Assembly: GCA_051884915.1 (NCBI GenBank)
Contig: JBJEWF010000098.1
Coordinates: 1-9,095, forward strand
Reading direction: 5' to 3'
Length of the DNA: 9,095 bases
Source: RUG572 sp051884915
Lineage (GTDB): Bacteria > Verrucomicrobiota > Kiritimatiellia > RFP12 > UBA1067
Positions 1-7,395 of the stretch are shown here, one piece after another. Both the position numbers and the translations under genes were made by a program. Numbering within the stretch: the stretch's first letter is position 1; every line of letters starts with the position of its first letter. The notes under the pieces were generated by a model. That model ran no database searches, had not been told where the DNA came from, and saw nothing but the letters and a program-made list of their open reading frames with translations.

Positions 1-3000
1 TTGGACACCCACGGCTCCAGCACCGCCCCGTCAACCGACGCGACAATCGACGCCTTGTCTTCCGCGGCGGTGATGAAACAGGCGCAGTAGGTCGCATCGC
101 CCGTCACCGTCGTGATCGTCGTCGACGTCGCCGAGTCCTTCGCCGGCCTCGCGCTCCGGTCGATCACCAGTGTTGGCGTGGTGGCGACGAACGCCCCTTC
201 CTGTCCGGAGAGAGTCGCCGCCGCGCCCGCAGTCCAGCCCCTGAACACGAACCCCTTGTTCGCGGTCGCCTTCAAGGTCACCTTCTTGCCCGCCGCGCAG
301 AGGCCGCTGCCCGTCACCTTGCCGCGATTGGCCGGATCGGCGAGTCCGCGGATGTAGGGGATCCGCTCGAACACGGCGACGTAATCCGCGCCGTTGGTCA
401 CGACAAGCTGCCACTTCGCCTTGTCGGAGAGAATCGCGCCGTCGCCATCCTGGAGCCGCCAGCCCACGAACGCCCATCCGGGACGCGCCTCGGCGGTCAG
501 CGTCAGCTTCGATCCGCTCGTGTAATCGCCCGTCCCCGCGACGAATCCGCCCTCGCCGCCGGCCGCGGCAACGCCCACATGGTTCGTCGCCACGCTCTCG
601 CCCGCCTTCGGCTTGTACGCCGTCACGGCGGCCTTCAGCGTCTTGTCGTTCAGGTCGCGGACCGTCACCGTGCACACGCGCGTTTCGCCAAGCTCCATGC
701 CAACCGGCTCGGCGAGCTGCAGCGTGAAGAACTCGTCGTCCTCCACCGCCTTGTCGATCTTCGTCGGGATGGCAATTGCCTTCTCGCCGATCTCGCCCGC
801 CGCCCAGTTCAAGGTCAGCGGGAACTTGAGGTTGGTCGCCTCGACGCCGCCGTCGGCCGCGCGCGACTGCGGTTGATTGCCGCCGGCGACTGTCGCGTTC
901 TTGAGGTCAATGTCCGCCGCCGCCGCCGTGTTGTACGTCAGATAAACCTTCACGCTCGAATTCACGTTGGTATTTCCGCCCATCACCCGCACGACGACAT
1001 TGCTGCCCTCGTCGGCGACGGCATCGGCGGCGACGAAATTCGCCTCGCCGACCGCCGGCGCGACCGTATTCCACCACGCCGGATCCGTCGCGATCGGATC
1101 GTTGTAGTCGAAGACGATTGTCGCGGCGGCATCGATGCGCGCCCCCGTGGGCGCGTCCTCGCGCACCTTCACGCGATAGGTGATGTGCCCCTCTCCGCAG
1201 TGCGTCCCGTCGTTCGGCGGCAGGAAGCCGGCGTCAACCGCGGTCGGCCAATAGCCGAAATCCGCATTGTCGGGGTCGTACGAACGCAGGTACCAGTGGA
1301 CGGCGCCCGTCGCCTCGTCAAAGGCGACCGAAAGCTGAACCTTGTCGTCCGAACCCGTCTGCCCGACGATCCGCGTCGCGTTGCGCAGTCCCGTCAGCGC
1401 CGTCTCGTTCTGGTTGTTGAACGCGACCTCGCCCATCTCGAACGTCGTCCAGTCCAGATACTCGCTCAACTGGGCGTCGACGAAGACTTCCTGCGCCGGG
1501 ACGTCCGCATCCGCCTTGTTCTCGAAGTAGACGACATACGTCATCCACTCGCCGGGCTTTACGAGGCGCGCCTCGCCTATTCCCGACGGACCCGCCATTT
1601 CGTTCGGATCACGGGATACGCTGGGGCTGGCGCCGCCATTATCGTCAGGCACCGGCGGATCTTCCGGCGGTTTCGGCTTGCCGACGTAGAGTTTCTGCTT
1701 CGCGGCATACCGCGGACTCAGAATTCCGCAGCGCACCTTCTGGGAAATCTCATACACGCCATCGGCAGCGTACGAACAAGACGGCGACTGCAGCGTCGAA
1801 CACATGGTGCCGAGATCCCACGCCCAAGCCGTTGGTCGCAGATCCTCCAACACGACGCTCAGGGGGATCCCTGAAAGGGTCGGCACGGCAACACTCATCT
1901 CCCCGCTTTTTGAATTGTCAACAAAACTCACGCGCAGCGGCGACTCCCCCGAAGCCGGCGACATCACAAAGCCGGGCTCCGGCCCCTTGGCGCTCAGCAG
2001 AACCCACGCCCGCACCTCCGCCTCGGCCCTGGCGCCGATCTTGAAATCCAACCATTTTCCAACGAGGGGTAATTGCGTCGAATCGAACAGATTGGCCTCC
2101 CCGGCGATAGAAACCGCCTGCTTCACCTCGAATTGGGGCGCGCTCCGCGTGCCCCCGCTCAAACTACCCGTCAGCGCGACCTTCCCTTCAACCCCCACAT
2201 TCATAACCTTGAACGCCTTGATGAATCCCTGCACCTTGGCATAGGTTTCGATATTAACTTTGCCGCCAACCTCAAGCGGTTCAATGCCATGACCGAAATT
2301 GAACCCGTCCCGGCATCTGGCGAATTTCCAGTCCCCGTCACCCACTTTCTCCATCGCAATCTTGATGCGCGGACAGGCAGACACGTTATAGCCGCCCTTC
2401 ACATAACCCGAAGCGCCAATTATCATGCCGAATTCGACCCCCGCCTCAACTTCGACAAAGGGAACGGGCGTCGGAATGCTTATAGCGAGAGGCATCTTCG
2501 TTTTTTTCTGCACGCCCAGTTCACCCGACAATTCCACGGCGAAATCCAGCGCCACTTCGCCCACGATACCTACGCATTGATAAGTCTGCCCGTTCCTGCG
2601 CGTATTTTCATAAACAATGTAGAGCCGCGGGCTACACCCTACTTGGGCCTGAAGGCCCAAACCGCCGACGACTTCTGTCTGCGACTCCTTTGCCCGCGCC
2701 ACCTTGAGACTCAGTCCGGACGCGGACGACACCGACGCGAGAGCCGGTTCATCCACGATCTCAGCCTCCTGACAGCTCAAGAAGCAGTAGCTCTCGTAGA
2801 GATCGTCCAGTTCCGCGTCCTCGGTCGCCAGTTCATAGCGGTCGCCGTCCTGCGTGACCCGGACGAGCCGGCGGACGTACCACCCGTCCCCGAACGAACC
2901 GCCCACGACAACGCCGGGAACAAGCGCAATCGGCGGCGTGCCGACCAGCGTCAGCGTATTCTCGTCCAGCGCCGTGCAGTCGAGGCCCGGCGTCTCGTCC

Positions 3001-6000
3001 ACCCGGATGGCGTTCGCGTTGAGCACGTTGTCGATCTGCTCCTCCACCGTCACGCAGGCCTCGTAGAGCGACTCGCGCGCGCCCTGCGGCGTGTTGACGA
3101 CCAGTCGCACGTCATAGGTGCCGACCGTGCCGTACGTCCAGCTCGGCTCACTGGCCGTCGAATCGACGGTGCCGTCGTTGTCGAAGTCCCAGGCGAAGGA
3201 CGTCGCGTTGGTCGCGAGCGTCTGGTTCGCGAGCATGAACTGCGTGGTCAGCGAACCGTATCCACGCTGACGGACGGGGAAGAACAGGGGAATCCCCTTC
3301 GCCTCCAGGTCCAGCGTGCGCGTCTCCCCCGCGACCAGCGGCACGTCGACGAAATCGGTCTCGAAGTCGCCGCCCGAATAACGGACGCGATAGTCGTACG
3401 GCGGCAGCCCGTCAAAGCAGTAGACGCCGTTCGTCGCGCATTCGGCCCGCGCCGCCGAACCGTCGGCGAAACAGGCGTAGACGATGCCGTTGGTCAGGGC
3501 CGTGCCGCCGTATGTCACCGTACCCGACAAAACGGCGCCCTTCTCCAGCTCAAAGCACCCGGCGGCATAATGGCCGCCGAGGTTCAGCGTGACGTTGGTG
3601 ACGGCCTTGCCCACGTAGCCGTCGCGCGAGTTGACGACGAGCGCATACGCGCCCGGCAGCACGCCATCGAGCCTGAACACCCCGTCGTCGTCCGTGACCC
3701 CTTCGTCGGACGCGATCTCCCCGCCGTCGCGGTAGAGGCGAACCGCCGCGCCCGCAAGCGCCTGATGGGAGTCGGCGGCGACCACCGTACCCGAAACCGT
3801 CGCCAGCATCCGCACGGGCAGCGTCCGGCCGTTGACGTCGCGTTGCGCGGCAACCGTGACGATGTTCGTCCCGTCCACCGCCGCATTGTCCACCGAAAGC
3901 TTCCAATCGCCGTCCGCCAGCATGCCGAGCGAATAGCGTCCGTCGGCATCCGTCTCGCACTGCGCCGTGACCGTCAGATCGTTCGTCAGCGCGGCGCGCA
4001 CCATCACGCCGCCCAACGGCTCGCGGGTCGCCGCGTCGACGGCCACGCCCGAGATCGCCGCCACGGGACGACCGGCGCGTTCGGCCAGGATGAAGTCGAC
4101 GCACTCCTGCACGCGGCATTCCGCAATGCCGCGTGCGTTGAGCCGCGTCGCGGCCTCCGCCACCGCCTGGCGGTAGTCCGCGGTATCCGCGAACTGGGGG
4201 TAGGCCGATTCTCCGCCCTCCACCTCCGCCGCATGCGAAAGCGCGAATCCATACCTGCCGTTGGGCACGAAGTAGAACGGAATCCGGCCCGAATCGCCCG
4301 CCGCGAGCACGCCCGCCGGGTAGGCGCCGCCGATGCCGACCAAGTGGAGCGGATCTTCCGCGAAATCATCCTCCTTGGTCGCCTTCAGGCGCGAACCGCC
4401 ATCCGTCCGCCTGACCGTGAACAGCGGAGCGGCCATATCCTCATCGCCCGTATTCGCGTATTCGATCCAGGCCGTGTAGACGCGGCCGTCGCGGATGGAG
4501 TCCGGCAACACGAGCTTCGCCGCCAGCTGCGGACCCGTCGTCGCCCTGAAGAGTTCGACGGCCTCGTTCAGGACGGCGGAACGGCCGCTCGCCTCCACCC
4601 GCACCGAATAGCGTCCGACGGGGGCGGAAGCCAGCTCAAACACGGCGCAGACGTGCGCCGCGTCGATTGTCTCCGTCCGGCTGGCCGTCAGCGTCGCACC
4701 GCCCACGAGCGAGACGCTTGCGCCCTCCAGCAGCGTCCCCGCGAGCGTGAGCCGCACCGTCCCGTTGTTCACGAGACGCGCCGGACTCAAGCCGAAGAGG
4801 GCCAGTTCGACTTCCTTTACCTCCACGTCGACTTCGACCCTGCCGGGAATCTCGCTCGCGAACGTCAGGTAGGCCTGCTCATTCACCGTGCGCGGAGGGA
4901 AGACGAGCGCCGTGCGCCCGTCGGCCAATGTCACCGCCACGGCGTCGCTGCGCGACGCGTCCGGCACGTAGCCATTCGCGCCGTAGGCGTCCACGCCCTC
5001 GGGGAGACTGAGTAGGACCAGCCCGCCCGACTCGGGTACGCCCGTCAGTTCGTACGCCCCGACCCCCGTCGCCACTTCGAGCGTCGTGGTTCCGACCGCC
5101 ACCGCGTCAAGCCGCACGGCGGTCTTTTCCTCCCCCAGGCGCGAATTGTTGGCGGTCAGCTGCTCATACACGTCGCGCTCGGCGTTGACCGTCACCTGGA
5201 ACCGCCAGTTGCCGCACGCTGCCGCCGGCACCGGCAGCCGGACCACCTGCTCGCAGCAGCCCCCGCACGCGAGGTCGTAGGTCTGCGCCGTCGTGCCGAG
5301 CTCGATCCGCCGGTCCCCGAGCGCATCATCGTCCGCCACGAACGCCACGCGGTCGCGGATCACCCCCTTCACGGCCATCGCCGAGCGGTTCGTGACCACA
5401 TACGAAATCACGACCGTGTCGCCCGCGCGAACCTCACGCGGCGAAACCGCGACCGACAGCACCTCAAGGTCGGGCGACTCTTCCACCGATTCTCCGTCCG
5501 CCTCGTAGATGCCGATGTCCGGGCAGATGCCCTGCGCATTGGGGACGCCCGTATCGCGAACGCGCCTTACGTCCATGCGCGGCCGCCCGTAGGCGTCCGT
5601 CGCAGCCGCCGCCGTGCCGTCGCCCGCATCGACGCACGGCGAACGGGCCGCGATGCGGAAGTCGCCGTTCTCCGCGTCGACGAAGAGCGGATCGCCCCAG
5701 ATGTTGCCGTTGGAGCCGACCTGCGACGCCGACTGTGCGCCAAACCCCGGTTCGTTGTAGAAGAGGCAGTGGTCGCACGATCTTGAAGTCGATTCGAGGA
5801 ACGTGGGGCAATTGTAGAACACGGTGTTGTAGAAGTGCTTGTTGCTGGCGCGGCAGGCGATTGTGCAGTCCGCAATCACGCCATTGTAGACGTAGACGCC
5901 CGAACCGCCGTAGTAGCCGAATCCCATGGACGCATCACGGAACACGGAATTGTGCGAGATGAATTTGCCGCTGTTCATGCGGACACATTCATACGTCGAC

Positions 6001-7157
6001 GCCTCGATGACTCCGTTGTCAAACGTCACCGTCCCTCCGGTCCCCTGAATCGCGCCCTGGTCGCTGGTGTTGTTGCAGTAGCGAATCCGGCAATAGTTCA
6101 TGTTGAGCGTACCGCCCGCATAGATGCGCGCCCAGTCACCCGCCCAGGGATACGTCTCCTCCCCGTCCCCGTTGGTGTCGCCGCCGACATCGTCGTCCTT
6201 GATCGACGTGAAGTAAATCGGCGCAAGCCGCGTGCCCTGCGCGTCAAGCCTCGCGCCGCTCGACACGGTCAGCGAGGTGCCGCTCGCGAACTTGACGATC
6301 GAACCCGGCTCGATCGTGAGCGTGGCGCCGCTCGCAATCGTCACCGACCCCGTCAGCCAGTAGATGTTCCCCGTTGCCCACGTCGCATTCGTCGCAACCG
6401 TACCCGAAACGGTCACGACCTCCCAGGGTTTCAGCGTCCAGCGCGCATAAAGCGTCGTCGGTCGCGACGGGACGAGGCTCGCTTCCGTCACCCGCGTTCC
6501 GCCCGCCTCCGCCGTGTACCAGCCGAGGAACTGATACCCCCAGCGAGTCGGTTGCGGGAACGATCCGTACGTCCCGCCCGGCACATACGGCCGAATCTCG
6601 CTCGCGCCCGCTCCAGCGACAAAGGCGATCTCCACTTCGTACTGCGCCGTCACCGTCATGGCATTCGTCACCGCCGAGCTGTCGGCGCTCCACCCTGCGA
6701 AACGATAGCCCGTCGCCGGGGTCACGTCCGGGGGAACCGCCGCCTCGCCGTGTGGCACGACCTGGGTCGTCGAAGAAACGCCATTGGCGAACGCACCGTG
6801 TTCCCCCGCCTCGAAGGTCACGTCGTAGGTCGCCGACGTGAAGGTCGCCGTCAGCGTCAGCACCGCGTTGGACGTGCCGCACGTCACGTGCTCCACCGTG
6901 ACCGCCGCCGGAAGCGGAAGCGCGGGCCGCCACACATAGACGCCGTTCGTTGCCGTGAAGGACGAGAGAACGCGCGCCCCGGCCACCGTCAACTCCAGCT
7001 GCGTCGCGCCCTCGCTCCAGTCCGTACTGAAACCCAGCGGCTCCTCCGGCCGCGCATACCGCATGCCCTCCCGGCAGTCGAGTGCCAGATGCGTCACCGC
7101 GCAAAGCGCGGGAAACCCGGCCAACGCCAGCATCATCAACATCATCAGTCTTTTCAT
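1..7157 (-). CDS. Giant exported multidomain surface protein (5' complete, 3' end outside window)
   Basis: The frame opens at ATG 7157 and stays open for 2385 codons to the window edge. A ribosome site precedes the start. Residues 1-20 form a signal peptide (MKR, a Met/Leu-rich core, then ALCA). Modules in order, all approximate: 111-245 two InlB/Listeria-Bacteroides-type repeats (GYRFAGW, GYQFLGWYT...LYARW); 247-555 right-handed beta-helix ending in a choice-of-anchor Q-like signature (DPLF, SPCVDAGDG, DIGIYE); 556-675 CARDB-like, with a CGGCC cysteine cluster; 783-869 IPT/TIG-like; 870-1030 unassigned; 1031-1100, 1116-1206 and 1206-1286 carboxypeptidase-regulatory-like (SGTV...DDDGVFRLDGVLPG); 1287-1373 PKD (WDFDNDG...GTYDVRL); 1406-1456 small beta module (GDGWYVRR, YELATEDAEL); 1485-1725 unrecognised, with unusual codon use; 1727-1820 degenerate PKD; 1850-2031 DPNE...FEN domain ending in IVFDYNDPI; 2038-2168 Calx-beta-like; 2171-2385 divergent InlB-type repeats (GWAFVGW, GFVFRGW). 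The likely role is extracellular adhesion or glycan contact; no catalytic site was recognised. The C-terminal anchor is not visible. Confidence 0.93.
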   Translation of the reverse strand, partial: MKRLMMLMMLALAGFPALCAVTHLALDCREGMRYARPEEPLGFSTDWSEGATQLELTVAGARVLSSFTATNGVYVWRPALPLPAAVTVEHVTCGTSNAVLTLTATFTSATYDVTFEAGEHGAFANGVSSTTQVVPHGEAAVPPDVTPATGYRFAGWSADSSAVTNAMTVTAQYEVEIAFVAGAGASEIRPYVPGGTYGSFPQPTRWGYQFLGWYTAEAGGTRVTEASLVPSRPTTLYARWTLKPWEVVTVSGTVATNATWATGNIYWLTGSVTIASGATLTIEPGSIVKFASGTSLTVSSGARLDAQGTRLAPIYFTSIKDDDVGGDTNGDGEETYPWAGDWARIYAGGTLNMNYCRIRYCNNTSDQGAIQGTGGTVTFDNGVIEASTYECVRMNSGKFISHNSVFRDASMGFGYYGGSGVYVYNGVIADCTIACRASNKHFYNTVFYNCPTFLESTSRSCDHCLFYNEPGFGAQSASQVGSNGNIWGDPLFVDAENGDFRIAARSPCVDAGDGTAAAATDAYGRPRMDVRRVRDTGVPNAQGICPDIGIYEADGESVEESPDLEVLSVAVSPREVRAGDTVVISYVVTNRSAMAVKGVIRDRVAFVADDDALGDRRIELGTTAQTYDLACGGCCEQVVRLPVPAAACGNWRFQVTVNAERDVYEQLTANNSRLGEEKTAVRLDAVAVGTTTLEVATGVGAYELTGVPESGGLVLLSLPEGVDAYGANGYVPDASRSDAVAVTLADGRTALVFPPRTVNEQAYLTFASEIPGRVEVDVEVKEVELALFGLSPARLVNNGTVRLTLAGTLLEGASVSLVGGATLTASRTETIDAAHVCAVFELASAPVGRYSVRVEASGRSAVLNEAVELFRATTGPQLAAKLVLPDSIRDGRVYTAWIEYANTGDEDMAAPLFTVRRTDGGSRLKATKEDDFAEDPLHLVGIGGAYPAGVLAAGDSGRIPFYFVPNGRYGFALSHAAEVEGGESAYPQFADTADYRQAVAEAATRLNARGIAECRVQECVDFILAERAGRPVAAISGVAVDAATREPLGGVMVRAALTNDLTVTAQCETDADGRYSLGMLADGDWKLSVDNAAVDGTNIVTVAAQRDVNGRTLPVRMLATVSGTVVAADSHQALAGAAVRLYRDGGEIASDEGVTDDDGVFRLDGVLPGAYALVVNSRDGYVGKAVTNVTLNLGGHYAAGCFELEKGAVLSGTVTYGGTALTNGIVYACFADGSAARAECATNGVYCFDGLPPYDYRVRYSGGDFETDFVDVPLVAGETRTLDLEAKGIPLFFPVRQRGYGSLTTQFMLANQTLATNATSFAWDFDNDGTVDSTASEPSWTYGTVGTYDVRLVVNTPQGARESLYEACVTVEEQIDNVLNANAIRVDETPGLDCTALDENTLTLVGTPPIALVPGVVVGGSFGDGWYVRRLVRVTQDGDRYELATEDAELDDLYESYCFLSCQEAEIVDEPALASVSSASGLSLKVARAKESQTEVVGGLGLQAQVGCSPRLYIVYENTRRNGQTYQCVGIVGEVALDFAVELSGELGVQKKTKMPLAISIPTPVPFVEVEAGVEFGMIIGASGYVKGGYNVSACPRIKIAMEKVGDGDWKFARCRDGFNFGHGIEPLEVGGKVNIETYAKVQGFIKAFKVMNVGVEGKVALTGSLSGGTRSAPQFEVKQAVSIAGEANLFDSTQLPLVGKWLDFKIGARAEAEVRAWVLLSAKGPEPGFVMSPASGESPLRVSFVDNSKSGEMSVAVPTLSGIPLSVVLEDLRPTAWAWDLGTMCSTLQSPSCSYAADGVYEISQKVRCGILSPRYAAKQKLYVGKPKPPEDPPVPDDNGGASPSVSRDPNEMAGPSGIGEARLVKPGEWMTYVVYFENKADADVPAQEVFVDAQLSEYLDWTTFEMGEVAFNNQNETALTGLRNATRIVGQTGSDDKVQLSVAFDEATGAVHWYLRSYDPDNADFGYWPTAVDAGFLPPNDGTHCGEGHITYRVKVREDAPTGARIDAAATIVFDYNDPIATDPAWWNTVAPAVGEANFVAADAVADEGSNVVVRVMGGNTNVNSSVKVYLTYNTAAAADIDLKNATVAGGNQPQSRAADGGVEATNLKFPLTLNWAAGEIGEKAIAIPTKIDKAVEDDEFFTLQLAEPVGMELGETRVCTVTVRDLNDKTLKAAVTAYKPKAGESVATNHVGVAAAGGEGGFVAGTGDYTSGSKLTLTAEARPGWAFVGWRLQDGDGAILSDKAKWQLVVTNGADYVAVFERIPYIRGLADPANRGKVTGSGLCAAGKKVTLKATANKGFVFRGWTAGAAATLSGQEGAFVATTPTLVIDRSARPAKDSATSTTITTVTGDATYCACFITAAEDKASIVASVDGAVLEPWVS
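2619..2660. repeat. REP-like palindromic pair embedded in the giant gene
   Basis: Two adjacent inverted repeats are read in frame as coding sequence. The first is GTAGAGCC (2619-2626), a GCG loop, then GGCTAC (2630-2635), paired with one bulged base. The second is TTGGGCCT (2643-2650), a two-base loop, then AGGCCCAA (2653-2660), which is perfect. The GTAG start followed by a stem resembles REP sequences mobilised by RAYT transposases; that link is inference. The pair lies at the edge of the stretch of the giant gene with atypical codon use. Confidence 0.45.
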
Positions 7158-7162
7158 CGCTC

Positions 7163-7168
7163 TTCCTT
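7163..7168 (-). promoter_or_regulatory. Ribosome binding site of the giant gene
   Basis: AAGGAA lies five bases before the ATG at 7157, within AAAGGAAGAGCG. It supports that start. The MKR...ALCA signal peptide begins directly there. Confidence 0.7.
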
Positions 7169-7196
7169 TCAACTTCTCAAACTCCCCTTGCTTCCT

Positions 7197-7304
7197 TCAA
7201 TCTAGGGGAGAGTACGCCCGGTAAAAACCATTCGCCTCCACCAGACGCAAAACGCCCTGCGGTTTCTCGCTTTCAAACTTGACGACCTGTTCGTACGAAG
7301 CCAT
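7197..7304 (-). CDS. Small 35-residue ORF, possible truncated DGR accessory (MutS-domain-I-like) fragment
   Basis: ATG at 7304 to TGA at 7197-7199 gives a 35-residue peptide beginning MASYEQVVKF and ending NGFYRAYSPLD. It is amphipathic and soluble-looking with no signal peptide, unlike its neighbours, and reads like the start of a real domain rather than random sequence. From memory, the VLRLVE-NGFYRAY pattern resembles the opening of MutS-domain-I-like proteins encoded beside diversity-generating retroelements. If so, it is cut short right after FYRAY. The frame is also open upstream through the 18-bp tandem repeat to the TAG of the preceding gene; GTG (7337) and TTG (7328) are alternative starts. 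The ATG has no strong ribosome site, since the nearest GGAG is 18 bases away. It ends 39 bases before the giant gene. It could be a pseudogene remnant, a leader peptide or chance. Confidence 0.4.
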   Translation of the reverse strand: MASYEQVVKFESEKPQGVLRLVEANGFYRAYSPLD

Positions 7305-7318
7305 GCCGATTTCTCTAC

Positions 7319-7354
7319 CCTTCTCCAAATAAATCACCTTCTCCAAATAAATCA
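7319..7354. repeat. Perfect 18-bp tandem duplication
   Basis: Two identical, directly abutting copies occupy 7319-7336 and 7337-7354 (plus-strand unit CCTTCTCCAAATAAATCA). On the minus strand each copy contains GGAGAAGG, so two Shine-Dalgarno-like stretches sit ahead of the small ORF. The unit is a multiple of three and, in the frame of the small ORF, repeats six codons (about VIYLEK twice). It is AT-rich against a GC-rich background. Confidence 0.9.
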
Positions 7355-7378
7355 AATCAATCGGAATGAATCGGAGAC

Positions 7379-7395
7379 GCGCGCATGACGCGCGC
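7379..7395. repeat. GC hairpin abutting the stop codon of the FISUMP-like gene
   Basis: A perfect inverted repeat has arms GCGCGC (7379-7384) and GCGCGC (7390-7395) around a five-base loop. The right arm shares the last base of the minus-strand TAG stop (7395-7397). No T-run follows on the minus strand, so it is a poor intrinsic terminator. A hairpin just after the variable region is also a known feature of DGR targets, where it aids retrohoming; applying that here is inference. Confidence 0.6.

Noticed and set aside
579..1874. 431-codon open frame on the plus strand
   Set aside because: Antisense to the Calx-beta-like and DPNE...FEN regions of the giant gene; no recognisable domain. Shadow.
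2073..5015. 980-codon open frame on the plus strand
   Set aside because: It lies antisense to the continuous giant minus-strand gene, is dominated by Arg, His and Ala with no domain, and has no ribosome site. It is the expected shadow of a gene with few A/T third positions.
7098..7157. Lipoprotein signal at Cys19 of the giant protein
   Set aside because: The residue before Cys is Leu and the preceding residues are Pro-Ala, which does not fit a lipobox. Ordinary signal peptidase cleavage after Ala20 fits better.
5835..7205. 456-codon open frame on the plus strand
   Set aside because: Antisense to the InlB-type and beta-helix coding region; Arg-rich with no motifs. Shadow.
7158..7394. Reverse transcriptase, accessory gene or template repeat of a DGR in this interval or in 8367-9095
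   Set aside because: Neither region encodes reverse-transcriptase motifs or contains an A-rich near-copy of the candidate variable region. Only the 35-residue fragment is present.
7379..7395. Intrinsic terminator of the FISUMP-like gene
   Set aside because: The stem is GC-rich, but no T-run follows on the minus strand and the arm touches the stop codon.
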